DNA from: an uncultured Hyphomonas sp.
GTDB lineage: Bacteria > Pseudomonadota > Alphaproteobacteria > Caulobacterales > Hyphomonadaceae
Direction of reading: 5' to 3'
Assembly (NCBI RefSeq): GCF_963678195.1
Contig: NZ_OY782759.1
Span: 1,054,001-1,118,000 of the forward strand
Length of the DNA: 64,000 nucleotides
Shown: positions 43,017 through 52,563 of the stretch, in pieces
How the letters are laid out: each line of letters opens with the position of its first letter
Numbering within the stretch: position 1 is the first letter of the stretch
Position numbers and translations under genes: made by a program
The notes under the pieces: model-generated
Database searches by the model: none
What the model was told of the DNA's origin: nothing
What the model saw: only the letters and a program-made list of their open reading frames with translations

Positions 43017-44468
43017 TTACGCGTCGTCCAGCAGGGAGAGCTGACGCTCCTTGTCGCTCTCGTCGCTCTCATAGTCGACCAGCGGGGTCGGGTATTCGCC
43101 GGTGAAGCAATGATCCGCGAATTGCGGCATCATATTGTTGCGCACAGGCTCGCCAATGGCCTTGTAGAGACCCGGAACCGAGAGGAAGCCGAGCGAGTCC
43201 ACCTTCAGCTCACGCACCATTTCCTCATGCGTGTGGATGGCGGCGAACAGTTCGGACTTTGCGGCCATGTCGATGCCGTAGAAATCCGGGTTCACGATAG
43301 GCGGGCTGGCGGAACGGAAATGGATTTCCTTGGCGCCGGCTTCCTTCACCATCTGGACGATCTTTTTCGACGTGTTGCCGCGGACGATGGAGTCATCCAC
43401 CAGCACGACGCGCTTACCCTCCAGCACCGCCTTGTTCGGGCTGTGCTTCTTGGAGATGGCGCTCTGGCGGCCGGTCTGGGTCGGCTGGATGAAGGTCCGG
43501 CCGACATAATGGTTCCGGATGATGCCCATCTGGAACGGAATGCCGGAGGCTTCGGAGAAGCCGAGCGCAGCCGGAACGCCGGAATCCGGCACGGGCACGA
43601 CGACATCGGCATCCGCCATGGTTTCCGCGGCGAGCTCGTGGCCCATGCGGCGGCGGACCTCATAAACAGAGCGGCCCTGAACAATACTGTCAGGGCGTGC
43701 AAAGTAGACATATTCGAAGATGCAGGGGCTCGCCGGGCGAGCCTGTGTAAAGCGATGGGATTCAATGCCCTTGTCGGAAATGACGACGATCTCACCATTC
43801 TCGACTTCGCGCACGAATTCGGCGCCGATGATGTCGAGGGCGCAGGTTTCCGAAGCGAGCACATAGGCATCGCCAAGGCGGCCGAGCACCAGCGGGCGAA
43901 GGCCCACCGGGTCACGCGCGCCGATCAGCTTCTTGCCGGTCAGGCCGACGAGGGCATACCCGCCTTCAATCTTCTGAAGGGCGTCAATGAGGCGTTCCAG
44001 GAAACGCGGACGGCTGGACCGGGCAACGAGGTGAAGGATCACCTCGGTGTCCATGGTCGACTGGAAGATCGCACCGTCGCGCACCAGATCGTGGCGCAGC
44101 TTGCGGGCATTGGTCAGGTTGCCATTGTGCGCAACGGCAAAGCCGCCTCCGGCGAGATCCGCAAAGATAGGCTGGATGTTGCGAAGCATCGGCCGGCCCT
44201 GCGTGGAATACCGGTTGTGGCCGATCGCTGCATGGCCCGGCAGGCGCGCGCGAAGGTCGCCGCCGAAATGTTCGCCCACCATGCCCATATGGCGTTCGGA
44301 TGGGAAACGCTTGCCGTCGAATGAGGTGATGCCGCAGGCTTCCTGTCCCCGGTGCTGAAGGGCGTGAAGGCCGAGAGCGGTGAGCAGGCTCGCCTCGTGG
44401 TTTCCGAAGATACCAAAGACGCCACACTCTTCGCGGGGCTTGTCGTCATCGTGATCAAAGTGGACCAT
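43017..44468 (-). CDS. purF: Amidophosphoribosyltransferase
   Basis: First step of de novo purine synthesis: PRPP plus glutamine gives phosphoribosylamine. The N-terminal nucleophile is Cys15 in REECGVFGIFG, exposed after removal of a short propeptide. The glutaminase domain continues with HNRYSTQG and AHNGNLTNARKLR; the PRPP-binding loop is VVLVDDSIVRGNTSKKIV. 483 residues, normal length. Located 39 bp after cvpA; the cvpA-purF pairing is widespread in proteobacteria. Confidence 0.97.
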   Translation of the reverse strand: MVHFDHDDDKPREECGVFGIFGNHEASLLTALGLHALQHRGQEACGITSFDGKRFPSERHMGMVGEHFGGDLRARLPGHAAIGHNRYSTQGRPMLRNIQPIFADLAGGGFAVAHNGNLTNARKLRHDLVRDGAIFQSTMDTEVILHLVARSSRPRFLERLIDALQKIEGGYALVGLTGKKLIGARDPVGLRPLVLGRLGDAYVLASETCALDIIGAEFVREVENGEIVVISDKGIESHRFTQARPASPCIFEYVYFARPDSIVQGRSVYEVRRRMGHELAAETMADADVVVPVPDSGVPAALGFSEASGIPFQMGIIRNHYVGRTFIQPTQTGRQSAISKKHSPNKAVLEGKRVVLVDDSIVRGNTSKKIVQMVKEAGAKEIHFRSASPPIVNPDFYGIDMAAKSELFAAIHTHEEMVRELKVDSLGFLSVPGLYKAIGEPVRNNMMPQFADHCFTGEYPTPLVDYESDESDKERQLSLLDDA

Positions 44469-44507
44469 ACGACAGGCGCTCCTGAATGACAGACTTGCGA
44501 CAGGGGC

Positions 44508-45053
44508 CTATTGCCCGTTTTCCTCCTCCGAGGAAAGGGGGGCTTGCACCTCTTTTCCCACCTTGGCCGCTTCGACGTTCACGAAATCGGCCAGATCGCG
44601 CAGCGGGGGATAGGTCATTCCGTTCTGAATGAAGTTCGGAATCCGGTTCTGTTCGAGCACCAGACCAAGAAGGACTACAAAGAAAACAAGGGCTACGAAG
44701 CCGCGCAGCACACCGAACACCGCGCCGGCGATATGATCGAACATGCCGATGCCTTCGGCGCCGTGGATATTTTTCGAAAGCCGCTGTCCAAGCCACGCAA
44801 TCAGCACATAAACGATGATGAAGGCGACGATCAGCAGAATCACGTCGGCCGTCCAGGGCGCCAGATTCGGTGGCAGCAGGGCGGAAAGATCGTCGTGGAA
44901 AAAGACGCGGGCGTAATAGGCAGCAGCCAGAGCGCCGATAAAAGCGCCGAGCGTCGCCAGTTCCCTGAGAAATCCACGGGCGAACCCCATGATCCCTGAG
45001 ATCACAACAACCGCCAGCGCGATTCCGTCAAAAGCTGTAATGGACTCAAGCAT
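44508..45053 (-). CDS. cvpA: CvpA family inner membrane protein
   Basis: A 181-residue protein with four predicted membrane helices (for example AVVVISGIMGFARGFLREL and VILLIVAFIIVYVLIAWLG). It belongs to the CvpA family, linked to colicin V production and envelope stress tolerance in other bacteria. The C-terminal tail is soluble and acidic. It overlaps radA by 8 bases and precedes purF. Confidence 0.9.
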   Translation of the reverse strand: MLESITAFDGIALAVVVISGIMGFARGFLRELATLGAFIGALAAAYYARVFFHDDLSALLPPNLAPWTADVILLIVAFIIVYVLIAWLGQRLSKNIHGAEGIGMFDHIAGAVFGVLRGFVALVFFVVLLGLVLEQNRIPNFIQNGMTYPPLRDLADFVNVEAAKVGKEVQAPLSSEEENGQ

Positions 45054-46428
45054 TCAGTGCGTCCGGGGCAAGCAACTCCACAAGGTCGATAAGCCGTTTA
45101 ATCGGCGTCACGGTCAAGCCGTCCACTGCGGTCGGGGCGCCTTCCGGAACGAATGCGCGCTCAAAACCCAGCCGTTCGGCTTCCTTCAGGCGCTGTTCCA
45201 TGCGGGCGACCGGGCGAACGGCGCCGGACAGGGCGACTTCGCCGAAGAAGACGCTGCGCTCCGGTGCAGGATTGGCAGATAGCGAGGTGAGCAGGGCCGC
45301 GGCGGCCGAGAGGTCTCCGGCGGGTTCCATGATTCTGTAACCCCCGGCGACGGAGAGGTAGACATCCATCCCCGCCAGCGTGATGCCGCATCGCGCTTCC
45401 AGCACGGCCAGCAGCATGGCGAGGCGGCTCGAATCCCAGCCAACCACGCTGCGCCGCGGCGTGCCATAGGCACTCTTGGCGACCAGCGCCTGCACTTCGG
45501 CCAGCACGGGGCGGGAGCCTTCCATGGCTGCAAACACCGCCGCGCCGCCTTCGCTTTCGCCATCGGCGCTGAGGAACAGGGCCGAGGGCTCCTTGGCCGG
45601 GGCGAGGCCATACTGGTGCATTTCGAAAATGCCAATTTCGTCTGTCGGGCCAAACCGGTTCTTCACCGCGCGCAGGATACGGAACTGGTGGCCGCGCTCG
45701 CCTTCGAAATAGAAGACGGCGTCGACCATATGCTCGACCACGCGCGGGCCGGCGATATTGCCTTCCTTGGTGACGTGGCCAACCAGAACGACCGCGGCGC
45801 CGGACTTCTTGGCCCAGCGGGTCAGCTCCTGCGCGCAGGCGCGGACCTGGGAGACTGAGCCGGGGGCGGCCTCCAGGCTGTCCGACCAGAGCGTCTGGAT
45901 CGAGTCGATCACGACAAAGTCCGGCTCGGCCGCCTTTAGTGCCGTTATGATCTTGCGTAAGTCCGTTTCCGTCGCGAGCTGCACAGGGCTTTCGGCCACT
46001 TTGAGGCGCTTGGCGCGGTCCTGAATCTGGGGCGCGGCTTCCTCGCCGGAGACATAGACCGTCTTCAGCCCGTTTCGGGCCAGGCGCGCGGCGACCTGCA
46101 GCAACAGGGTCGATTTGCCGATGCCGGGATCGCCGCCGATCAGCGTCGCGGAAGAAGGCACAATACCGCCGCCGAACACCCGGTCGAGCTCATCCACCCC
46201 CATGACAATGCGGGCAGGCGCCTCGGCCGTGTCGTTCAGCGCAACGAACTCCACCTTGCTGGAGCGTTTTGTGCCCCTCTTCGGCGCAGCAAGGCCGCCG
46301 GGGACGCCGCCGGTGATTTCTTCCACCAGCGTGTTCCATTCCCCGCAGCCATTACACTTGCCGCTCCATTTGGAGTGCACTTCGCCACAGGACTGGCAGA
46401 CAAAGGCGGTGGTAGCGGTTTTGGCCAT
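45046..46428 (-). CDS. radA: DNA repair protein RadA (Sms)
   Basis: A 460-residue hexameric ATPase that promotes branch migration in homologous recombination. The N-terminal zinc finger is FVCQSCGEVHSKWSGKCNGCG. The RecA-like core has GGDPGIGKSTLLLQVAARLA and the RadA-specific VKNRFGPTDEIG; the C-terminal Lon-like domain follows. Start at 46428. It overlaps cvpA by 8 bases, a common alr-radA-cvpA-purF neighbourhood in alphaproteobacteria, here with mlaEF inserted between alr and radA. Confidence 0.96.
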   Translation of the reverse strand: MAKTATTAFVCQSCGEVHSKWSGKCNGCGEWNTLVEEITGGVPGGLAAPKRGTKRSSKVEFVALNDTAEAPARIVMGVDELDRVFGGGIVPSSATLIGGDPGIGKSTLLLQVAARLARNGLKTVYVSGEEAAPQIQDRAKRLKVAESPVQLATETDLRKIITALKAAEPDFVVIDSIQTLWSDSLEAAPGSVSQVRACAQELTRWAKKSGAAVVLVGHVTKEGNIAGPRVVEHMVDAVFYFEGERGHQFRILRAVKNRFGPTDEIGIFEMHQYGLAPAKEPSALFLSADGESEGGAAVFAAMEGSRPVLAEVQALVAKSAYGTPRRSVVGWDSSRLAMLLAVLEARCGITLAGMDVYLSVAGGYRIMEPAGDLSAAAALLTSLSANPAPERSVFFGEVALSGAVRPVARMEQRLKEAERLGFERAFVPEGAPTAVDGLTVTPIKRLIDLVELLAPDALNA

Positions 46429-46466
46429 ATGGTCAGGATACGGGCGTTTGCCGGTTGGGGGAAGCT

Positions 46467-47231
46467 CTACAGTGCGGGCTGAATAGGCCCGTCGGCCCGT
46501 CCGTGGACGAACTGGTCGACATAGGGATTGCCGCTATTGTCCACTTCGGAAGCCTTGCCACGCCAGATGATCTTGCCTTCGAACAGCATGGCCACTTCGT
46601 CGGCAATCTTGCGGGCCGAGGCCATATCGTGAGTGATGCTGACCGCGGCAGCGCCCAGGCCGCGGACCTGTTCGATGATCAGGTCGTTGATGGCGTCGGC
46701 CGTGATCGGGTCGAGGCCGGTGGTCGGCTCATCGAAGAAAATGAGGTCCGGTTTGGAGATGATCGAGCGGGCGAGCGAAACGCGCTTTTGCATGCCGCCG
46801 GAGATCTCTGCCGGGTAAAGATCTGCCACATCGGAGCCGAGACGAACCTTGCTGAGCGTTTCGATAGCGCGGTCTTTCGCCTTGGAGCGGCTGACCACGC
46901 CGGAGTTTACGAGCCGGAACGCGACATTCTCCCAGACGGTAAGGGAGTCGAACAGCGCACCGGACTGGAACAGCATGCCGACGCGTTCGCGCATGCGGGC
47001 GCGGGTTTTACCCTTCGCCTGGGTCACGTCCTCTCCATTGAAGAGGATCTGTCCCGAATCCGGGGTCATCAGGCCGAGGGCGTTTTTCAGCATGACGGAC
47101 TTGCCTGAACCTGAACCGCCAATCACTACAAGGCTCTGGCCGGGGTCGACATCCAGTGTCACCCCGCGCAGGACGTGGTTCTTGCCGAAACGCTTCTCGA
47201 CATTCTGCAGGCTGAGAATCGGGGTCGTCAC
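46467..47231 (-). CDS. mlaF: MlaF-like ABC transporter ATP-binding protein (lipid transport)
   Basis: A 254-residue ATPase of the Mla phospholipid transport system, which maintains outer-membrane lipid asymmetry. Walker A is GGSGSGKSVMLKNALGL, the signature ISGGMQKRVSLARSI and Walker B LIFFDEPTTGLDPI. It overlaps the MlaE permease gene by 4 bases. MlaD, MlaC and MlaB are not in this window; they may be elsewhere. Confidence 0.92.
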   Translation of the reverse strand: MTTPILSLQNVEKRFGKNHVLRGVTLDVDPGQSLVVIGGSGSGKSVMLKNALGLMTPDSGQILFNGEDVTQAKGKTRARMRERVGMLFQSGALFDSLTVWENVAFRLVNSGVVSRSKAKDRAIETLSKVRLGSDVADLYPAEISGGMQKRVSLARSIISKPDLIFFDEPTTGLDPITADAINDLIIEQVRGLGAAAVSITHDMASARKIADEVAMLFEGKIIWRGKASEVDNSGNPYVDQFVHGRADGPIQPAL

Positions 47232-48040
47232 AGGCCAAACTCCACGAAGAGGGTCGACATGATATAGTTGGCGGCAAGCACCAGAACGGCGGCGCCAACC
47301 ATGGACAGTGTTGCGGCCCGGCCAACGCCCGTTGCCCCGGCCTTGGACTGGTCACCCTGATAGCACCCCATCAGCGCGATGATGCCGCCGAACACGAACC
47401 CCTTGATGACACCGGTCAGCACATCGTTGCGGGTCATGAAATCCAGCGTGTTGCGCAGGTAGACCGTGGAGTCGAAGCCGAGGCCGAAGACTGAAACCAG
47501 CCAGCCGCCCATCACGCCGATAATGTCTGCCACCACAACAAGCAGGGGCACGGCGACCAGCGCGGCGAGGAAGCGCGGCGCATAGAGGTAGCGGTAGCGG
47601 GACGCCGAAAGGGATTCCAGCGCGTCGATCTGTTCGGTTACCCGCATCGCGCCGATCTCAGCCGCGATCCCGGCAGAGACCCGGCCGGCCAGCATCAGCG
47701 CCGTGATACTGGCGCCCAGCTCGCGGGTGATGCCGAGGACAACGATGTTCGGCACGAATTGTTCGGCGCCAAACCGGCCGCTGCCCTGATAGATGTTGAG
47801 GGCGAGCGCGGCGCCGATGAAAATCGCCGACATGCCGACCACGGGAAGGGAGTAGAACCCGATCTGGACGAACTGCTTCCAGATCTGTCCGAAATACCAA
47901 CGGGGCGAAAGCGCAGCCGCCGTCACCCGGGCCGAGAATGTGGCCAGCCGGCCGATCTCAGCAAAGAGGCCGAGTGCTGCTGCGCCGATCCAGGCCAGCG
48001 GATTGGGTATCCCGCGTTTACGGGTAGAGGCGTTCGACAC
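47228..48040 (-). CDS. mlaE: MlaE-like ABC transporter permease (lipid transport)
   Basis: A 270-residue inner-membrane permease of the MlaE/YrbE family. Characteristic features are a cytoplasmic elbow helix near the N-terminus, FGAEQFVPNIVVLGITRELG, and AGRVSAGIAAEIGAMRVTEQIDALE. The C-terminal part has TGVIKGFVFGGIIALMGC. I chose GTG at 48040 (GGGA just upstream), overlapping the alr end by 23 bp; ATG at 48067 is also possible and the longer frame to 48175 is not credible. Overlaps mlaF by 4 bases. Confidence 0.9.
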   Translation of the reverse strand: MSNASTRKRGIPNPLAWIGAAALGLFAEIGRLATFSARVTAAALSPRWYFGQIWKQFVQIGFYSLPVVGMSAIFIGAALALNIYQGSGRFGAEQFVPNIVVLGITRELGASITALMLAGRVSAGIAAEIGAMRVTEQIDALESLSASRYRYLYAPRFLAALVAVPLLVVVADIIGVMGGWLVSVFGLGFDSTVYLRNTLDFMTRNDVLTGVIKGFVFGGIIALMGCYQGDQSKAGATGVGRAATLSMVGAAVLVLAANYIMSTLFVEFGL

Positions 48041-49073
48041 GGGTCCCGAGTCCTGTAAGCAATTCATAGCCGAGCGTATTTGCCCGCGCGGCCTGATCTT
48101 CGAGTTTGGCATTCGCGCCGAGGAATTCAACGCGTTCGCCTGCTTTTGCTGACTGCTGTGCCTTTGACACATCAATCGTGATGAGATCCATCGATACCCT
48201 TCCCGTTACCGGGCAGGGGACGCCAGCCAGCCACCCGATAAAGCAATTGGACGCTGAACGCAGCACGCCATCCGCATAACCAAGTCCGATGGTCGCCAGA
48301 ATCATATCCTGCGGTGCGGTGTATGTGGCGCCATAGCCTACGGTTTCGCCTGCTTTTACGGGGAAGACGCTCAGGATTTCCGCATCCAGCGTCACGGCAT
48401 GCTGAAGCTGTATGCGCGCAGGCGGGATGGAGCCGCCATAAAGCGCGATGCCCGGGCGCGTGACCTGGAAGCCGTAATCACGGCCGAGATAACAGCCCGC
48501 CGAATTGGCCAGGCTGGCCGGGACGCCGGGGAACGCTTCGGTGATCTTGCAGAATGCTGCCAGCTGGGCCGCGTTCAGCTCATGGTCCGGCTCATCGGCG
48601 CAGGCCAGATGGCTCATGATCAGGACCGCGTTCAGGGCACGCAGCGCGTCGCCTTCGGTTTCCAGCATGCTGGCGGGAAGGCCGAGACGATTTATGCCGG
48701 TGTCGAAGTGCAGCGCGCAGGGCAGACTGCCCGCATCGCTCCAGAGGCGGATCTGGGCCGGGCTGTTCAGGACCGCGATCAGACTGTGCGTATGGAACAG
48801 GTGCATCGAGGCCGGGGCGGGGCCGTTCAGGACGAAGATTGAGGGACCCGGCCCGACCGCCTTGCGCACGATGGCACCTTCCTCCGGATAGGCGACGAAG
48901 AAAGTATCACACCCGGCAGACGCGAGCGCCGCCGAAACGCGGTCAGCGCCGAGGCCGTAGGCATTTGCTTTCACGACAGCCGACGTGTTCGATTTCGGGT
49001 GAAGCGCTGCCAGCGTGCGCCAGTTGGCGACGATATGCGTCAGATGGACAGTGGCGCGTGGCTCGGATGACAT
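48018..49073 (-). CDS. alr: Alanine racemase
   Basis: PLP enzyme that makes D-alanine for peptidoglycan. 351 residues. The PLP lysine is K35 in SAVVKANAYGLGADRV, and the second catalytic tyrosine lies in VGYGATYTAPQ. Other conserved segments are HFDTGINRLG and SMDLITIDVS. Located first in the run alr-mlaE-mlaF-radA; it overlaps mlaE. Confidence 0.95.
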   Translation of the reverse strand: MSSEPRATVHLTHIVANWRTLAALHPKSNTSAVVKANAYGLGADRVSAALASAGCDTFFVAYPEEGAIVRKAVGPGPSIFVLNGPAPASMHLFHTHSLIAVLNSPAQIRLWSDAGSLPCALHFDTGINRLGLPASMLETEGDALRALNAVLIMSHLACADEPDHELNAAQLAAFCKITEAFPGVPASLANSAGCYLGRDYGFQVTRPGIALYGGSIPPARIQLQHAVTLDAEILSVFPVKAGETVGYGATYTAPQDMILATIGLGYADGVLRSASNCFIGWLAGVPCPVTGRVSMDLITIDVSKAQQSAKAGERVEFLGANAKLEDQAARANTLGYELLTGLGTRVERLYP

Positions 49074-49130
49074 GACTGCACGGGTTAATTGGCTTCAGGC
49101 CAATTGTCAGCCCGGCAATGACGGCGCTTT

Positions 49131-50582
49131 TCAGGCCTCTCCGCGGTGCGCGAGCCAGGCGGAGCCTTTCATGTTCCAGACCGGCGTGAAGAAAACCATC
49201 CAGATGATCAGGATAATCATGCCGCCTGCGGGCACGATGGCGATCTTCTGCGGGCCGAACAGGTCCACCAGCGCGCCCATCAGGAAGGCTCCGAACGGAG
49301 CCCCCGCCATGAATCCCAGCTGATAGATCGACAGGACCCGGGCGAGCTTTTCCTTCGGGGCGGCGTCCTGGACGATGGACCGGCTCATCGCGATGGAAAT
49401 ACCGGCGGCGAGGCCCCAGACGAACACAATGGTGAGGAAGCCCCAGTGCGGGATCGGCCACATCATCAGGAGGATGCTGACGGACGCCAGGAACTGCGCG
49501 ATCAGCAGCAGGCGGCCCTGGCGCTTGATGCGTTTGAAAATGGACAGCACGACGGAAGAGACAAACGCGCCCATCCAGAAGGTGACGAACATGTCGCGGA
49601 TGCCGTCCGGCCCGAAGCCGTAAACGTCCCGGTTCACGATCGGCAGCACGACGAGGAAGGCGCCGATCACGAAAATGCCGACACCGAACATCAGGGCTGT
49701 CATCGCCCAGAGTTTTCCGTCGGAGCGGACGGCGTGGAAACCGTCGGCAATATCGGCCAGGGCGCTTTTCACGCCGCGGCCGCTGGAGAGCAGCTGGCGG
49801 CCCTTGCCGAGCCAGAGGGCGAAGATTGCGCCGAGGGAGAGGACACAGCCCTGGATCAGGAGCAGCTTTTCGGCCGGGATCGGGCCGATGCCGAAACCGC
49901 CCATCCAGTCCGGCATTTTCGTCATCTTGTCTGCATATCCGCCGATAATAAGGCCGCCGATCTGGGCAACGAACTGGGCCATTGTGGCGAGGGTGACGCC
50001 AAGCTGGAGCGTGACGCCGGACCCCACCCGGGCGCGGCGCTCGACCACTTCATTCACGATGGAGTCGCGGGCCGGCATCATGAAGGCCCCGACCGTGCCG
50101 ATGGTCAGGCCATAGGCGATCATGGCGGGGTAGGTGAGCGTGCCCTTCCAGACGAAGGCGGCCAGTGCGAGCGCAGGGGCCGCCGCCAGTAGATGCAGCA
50201 GGATCAGCAGCCGCTTGCCGTCTGCCCGTTCAGCGACAACGCCGCCCAGCAAAAGGAAAATCACCGACGGGCCAGACAGCGCCATGTTGGCGAGGCCGAG
50301 CGCCAGGCCATCCCGGTGGAGGTGGTTGGGGTCTGTGATCAGGTAGGGGAACAGCACCATCTGCAGGCCGAACGCCATGAACCAGCTGCACTGGACCAGA
50401 AGGTAGGCCGGCAGTTCGATCTTGACCACGCGGCGGACCCGTCGAGCCCGCCAGTGTGTGGCCGTGGACAATAGCGAGGCACCCGCTGTCAGCGCTTCGC
50501 TGACACCGCTGACCGGAGAGGTGACATCGCCTGCCGCCTCTTCGGTGATCTCATCGGCAATGGATTCGACCGGTTCTTCCAT
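49131..50582 (-). CDS. MFS transporter
   Basis: A 483-residue major facilitator with about twelve membrane helices and a ~60-residue Glu/Thr-rich cytoplasmic N-terminal tail before the first helix. The RxDGKR-like loop between helices 2 and 3 is seen as GVVAERADGKRLLIL. The layout resembles the MFS_3/EntS-like exporter group, but substrate is not predictable. GGGAGGCGGA upstream supports ATG at 50582. Divergent from the DoxX-like gene. Confidence 0.87.
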   Translation of the reverse strand: MEEPVESIADEITEEAAGDVTSPVSGVSEALTAGASLLSTATHWRARRVRRVVKIELPAYLLVQCSWFMAFGLQMVLFPYLITDPNHLHRDGLALGLANMALSGPSVIFLLLGGVVAERADGKRLLILLHLLAAAPALALAAFVWKGTLTYPAMIAYGLTIGTVGAFMMPARDSIVNEVVERRARVGSGVTLQLGVTLATMAQFVAQIGGLIIGGYADKMTKMPDWMGGFGIGPIPAEKLLLIQGCVLSLGAIFALWLGKGRQLLSSGRGVKSALADIADGFHAVRSDGKLWAMTALMFGVGIFVIGAFLVVLPIVNRDVYGFGPDGIRDMFVTFWMGAFVSSVVLSIFKRIKRQGRLLLIAQFLASVSILLMMWPIPHWGFLTIVFVWGLAAGISIAMSRSIVQDAAPKEKLARVLSIYQLGFMAGAPFGAFLMGALVDLFGPQKIAIVPAGGMIILIIWMVFFTPVWNMKGSAWLAHRGEA

Positions 50583-50728
50583 TCCGCCTCCCGCGTGAAG
50601 CGGGACATTAGGTAGGCCGGGCGGACAAGGAAAGCCCGCTTCGCCACAGAAAGGTCGGGTTTCAACCAGTTGCGCTGCAGCGCCCCGACCGGTAGCGTTA
50701 ATGGACCTGCCGGTTTTCAGGGTGGACC

Positions 50729-51187
50729 ATGCGTATATTCAGACATCTCATCAGCTGGGCGCTCGCGCTGTTCCTGGTCGCCATGTTCATCCAGTCCACC
50801 ATCGCGCCTTTGCCGGATCCGCCGGAAGGGTCGGTGAAGCTGTTCGATGCGCCGGGTCAGAATATCGTGTTCCAGACCATTGCCGAGCGGTCGGGCGTGT
50901 CCCTGTTCGAGCCGGCCGGCCGGTTCGTGATTGCGATCATTGAACTTGTGGCCGCGTTCTTCTTGCTTCTGCCGTTTTCACGGCGGTTCGGGGCAGCACT
51001 GTCGGCGCTGGTCTGCGGGGCGGCGATCGGGTTTCACCTGTCCCCCTGGCTCGGCCGGAACATCCCGGTTTCACTGGATCCTGCCAGTACAGCTACAGAT
51101 GGCGGGCAGCTGTTCATGCTGTCGATCCTGATGCTTGTCGCCAGCCTGCTGGTCATGGTGGTGCATCCGGGCCGTATCCGCGGTTAG
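50729..51187 (+). CDS. DoxX-like small membrane protein
   Basis: A 152-residue protein with four hydrophobic helices (LISWALALFLVAMFIQS, VIAIIELVAAFFLLLPF, AALSALVCGAAIGFHLSP and FMLSILMLVASLLVMVV). The layout is that of DoxX/MauE-like proteins, often quinone-linked or of unknown role. Function is not assigned. It is followed 75 bp later by the DUF2336 gene on the same strand. Confidence 0.7.
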   Translation: MRIFRHLISWALALFLVAMFIQSTIAPLPDPPEGSVKLFDAPGQNIVFQTIAERSGVSLFEPAGRFVIAIIELVAAFFLLLPFSRRFGAALSALVCGAAIGFHLSPWLGRNIPVSLDPASTATDGGQLFMLSILMLVASLLVMVVHPGRIRG

Positions 51188-51262
51188 CGGAGCAGCAGGC
51201 ATTCCACCCCTCGTTAACTGTTTCCTGCGACCCTTTGACGGTTCAACGGATACGACTTCGAC

Positions 51263-52465
51263 ATGGAATCGATGGAACAGGCCGAAAAGCCACGCATCGG
51301 GCGCGCCCGGAACACGCTGTTCCGGCGGCTGGTGGATATTGTTTCGATGCCTTCCGGAGGCCGTCTGACCCAGCAGGATCGCCATATGGCGGCCGACATC
51401 CTGCTCGACATGCTGTTTCACGCTGACCAGGAAGACCGTGAGCTGTGTGCCCGGCGCCTGGCCCAGAGCAAGGAAGCCCCGCGCCGTCTGTTGCGGTACC
51501 TGGCGCAGTGCCCCTACGCAATCGCGGGGCCTTTGCTGGAACACAACGAAGCGTTTGATGCGTGCGACCTGCTCGATATAGCGATGACCGGGACGGCGGA
51601 ACACCGGCTGGCGATCGCCAAGCGCAAATTCGTGCCGGGCCCGGTGAGCCATCATCTCGCCGAAGCTGGCGAAGATCATGTGCTGAAAGAACTGGTGATA
51701 AATAATGGCGCCGAATTGCCGGAGCAGGCAGTCGACCGGCTGGTGCGCCGCTCGCGGGAGCTCCCGGCCCTGTGCCCGCTGATTGCGGACCGGCTTGAAA
51801 CCATTCCGTCCCATGCGCTGACCCTGTTCTGGTGGGCCGACGGTCCGACCCGGAAACGTATCCTGCAGCGCTATGCGTCTGATCGGCTCGAAATCATCGA
51901 CTCCTGCAAGGATGTCTTTGAAATGATGGCAGATGAGCAGTGGGCCGACCCGGTTGCCCGGAAGGCTATCCAGCTGATCGAGCGCCGCCAGCGCAACCGC
52001 GCAGCGCTGGAGCGTAGCCCCTTCGATAGTCTGGAAAGCGCCATCAACGCAGCGGCCGTAAATGGTATGGATGCCCAGACCGAACAGGAGATCGGCTACC
52101 TGTCCGGCATCAAACCTGTCACCGCTGCCAAGATTTTGGGCGATGAGGGTGGAGAGGCGCTGGCCGTGCTGTGCAAGGCGACCGGCGTGAAACGCGATTT
52201 CCTGCCCGTTCTCTGGGTTGCGCTGAAAAAACCGCTCGAACTGGAAGAGGGAGTTATCCACCCTCAGTTCCAGCATGTCTCTGATGTTTATGAGATTCTG
52301 AGTGTTGCCAAGGCGCAGACGATCCTCCGTTACTGGAACTGGGCCCTGTCGTCTGCCTATTCGCCCGGAGCGGTGCAAAGCGGGGCGGCGCTGCCCATGC
52401 CTGCAAATGAGGAAGCAGAGTTCTCAACTGCACAACGCACAGCGCGTCTGGTTTTTGGAAGATAA
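51263..52465 (+). CDS. DUF2336 domain protein
   Basis: A 400-residue soluble helical protein of the DUF2336 family, common in alphaproteobacteria. It has a HEAT-like repeat of charged helices (RHMAADILLDMLFHADQEDREL, shown here only in part; also RLVRRSRELPALCPLIADRL). Function is unknown; homologues are sometimes tied to cell envelope or cell-cycle genes. No ribosome-binding site is strong before 51263; an internal start at 51272 is possible. Located before the Mrp operon, same strand, with a 98-bp gap to mrpE. Confidence 0.85.
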   Translation: MESMEQAEKPRIGRARNTLFRRLVDIVSMPSGGRLTQQDRHMAADILLDMLFHADQEDRELCARRLAQSKEAPRRLLRYLAQCPYAIAGPLLEHNEAFDACDLLDIAMTGTAEHRLAIAKRKFVPGPVSHHLAEAGEDHVLKELVINNGAELPEQAVDRLVRRSRELPALCPLIADRLETIPSHALTLFWWADGPTRKRILQRYASDRLEIIDSCKDVFEMMADEQWADPVARKAIQLIERRQRNRAALERSPFDSLESAINAAAVNGMDAQTEQEIGYLSGIKPVTAAKILGDEGGEALAVLCKATGVKRDFLPVLWVALKKPLELEEGVIHPQFQHVSDVYEILSVAKAQTILRYWNWALSSAYSPGAVQSGAALPMPANEEAEFSTAQRTARLVFGR

Positions 52466-52563
52466 CCGTTCAAAACTGCAAAACCGTCGGTAACGGGCTT
52501 TTCAAATCCCCTTAAGCGCTTTAGTCCCAATCCCTGTTAAGGGCGATCGGGAGAGGGTTGCGC

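Noticed and set aside
42558-44324. 588-codon plus-strand frame antisense to purF and the SDR
   Set aside because: Antisense shadow of purF; the translated composition is His/Ala/Gly-rich and typical of reverse-complement frames.
50590-50604. 5-bp hairpin CCCGC/GCGGG partly covering the MFS ribosome-binding site
   Set aside because: Stem too short to call a regulatory structure without further evidence.
51071-52378. 435-codon minus-strand frame opposite the DUF2336 gene
   Set aside because: Antisense shadow; the DUF2336 frame carries the conserved domain.
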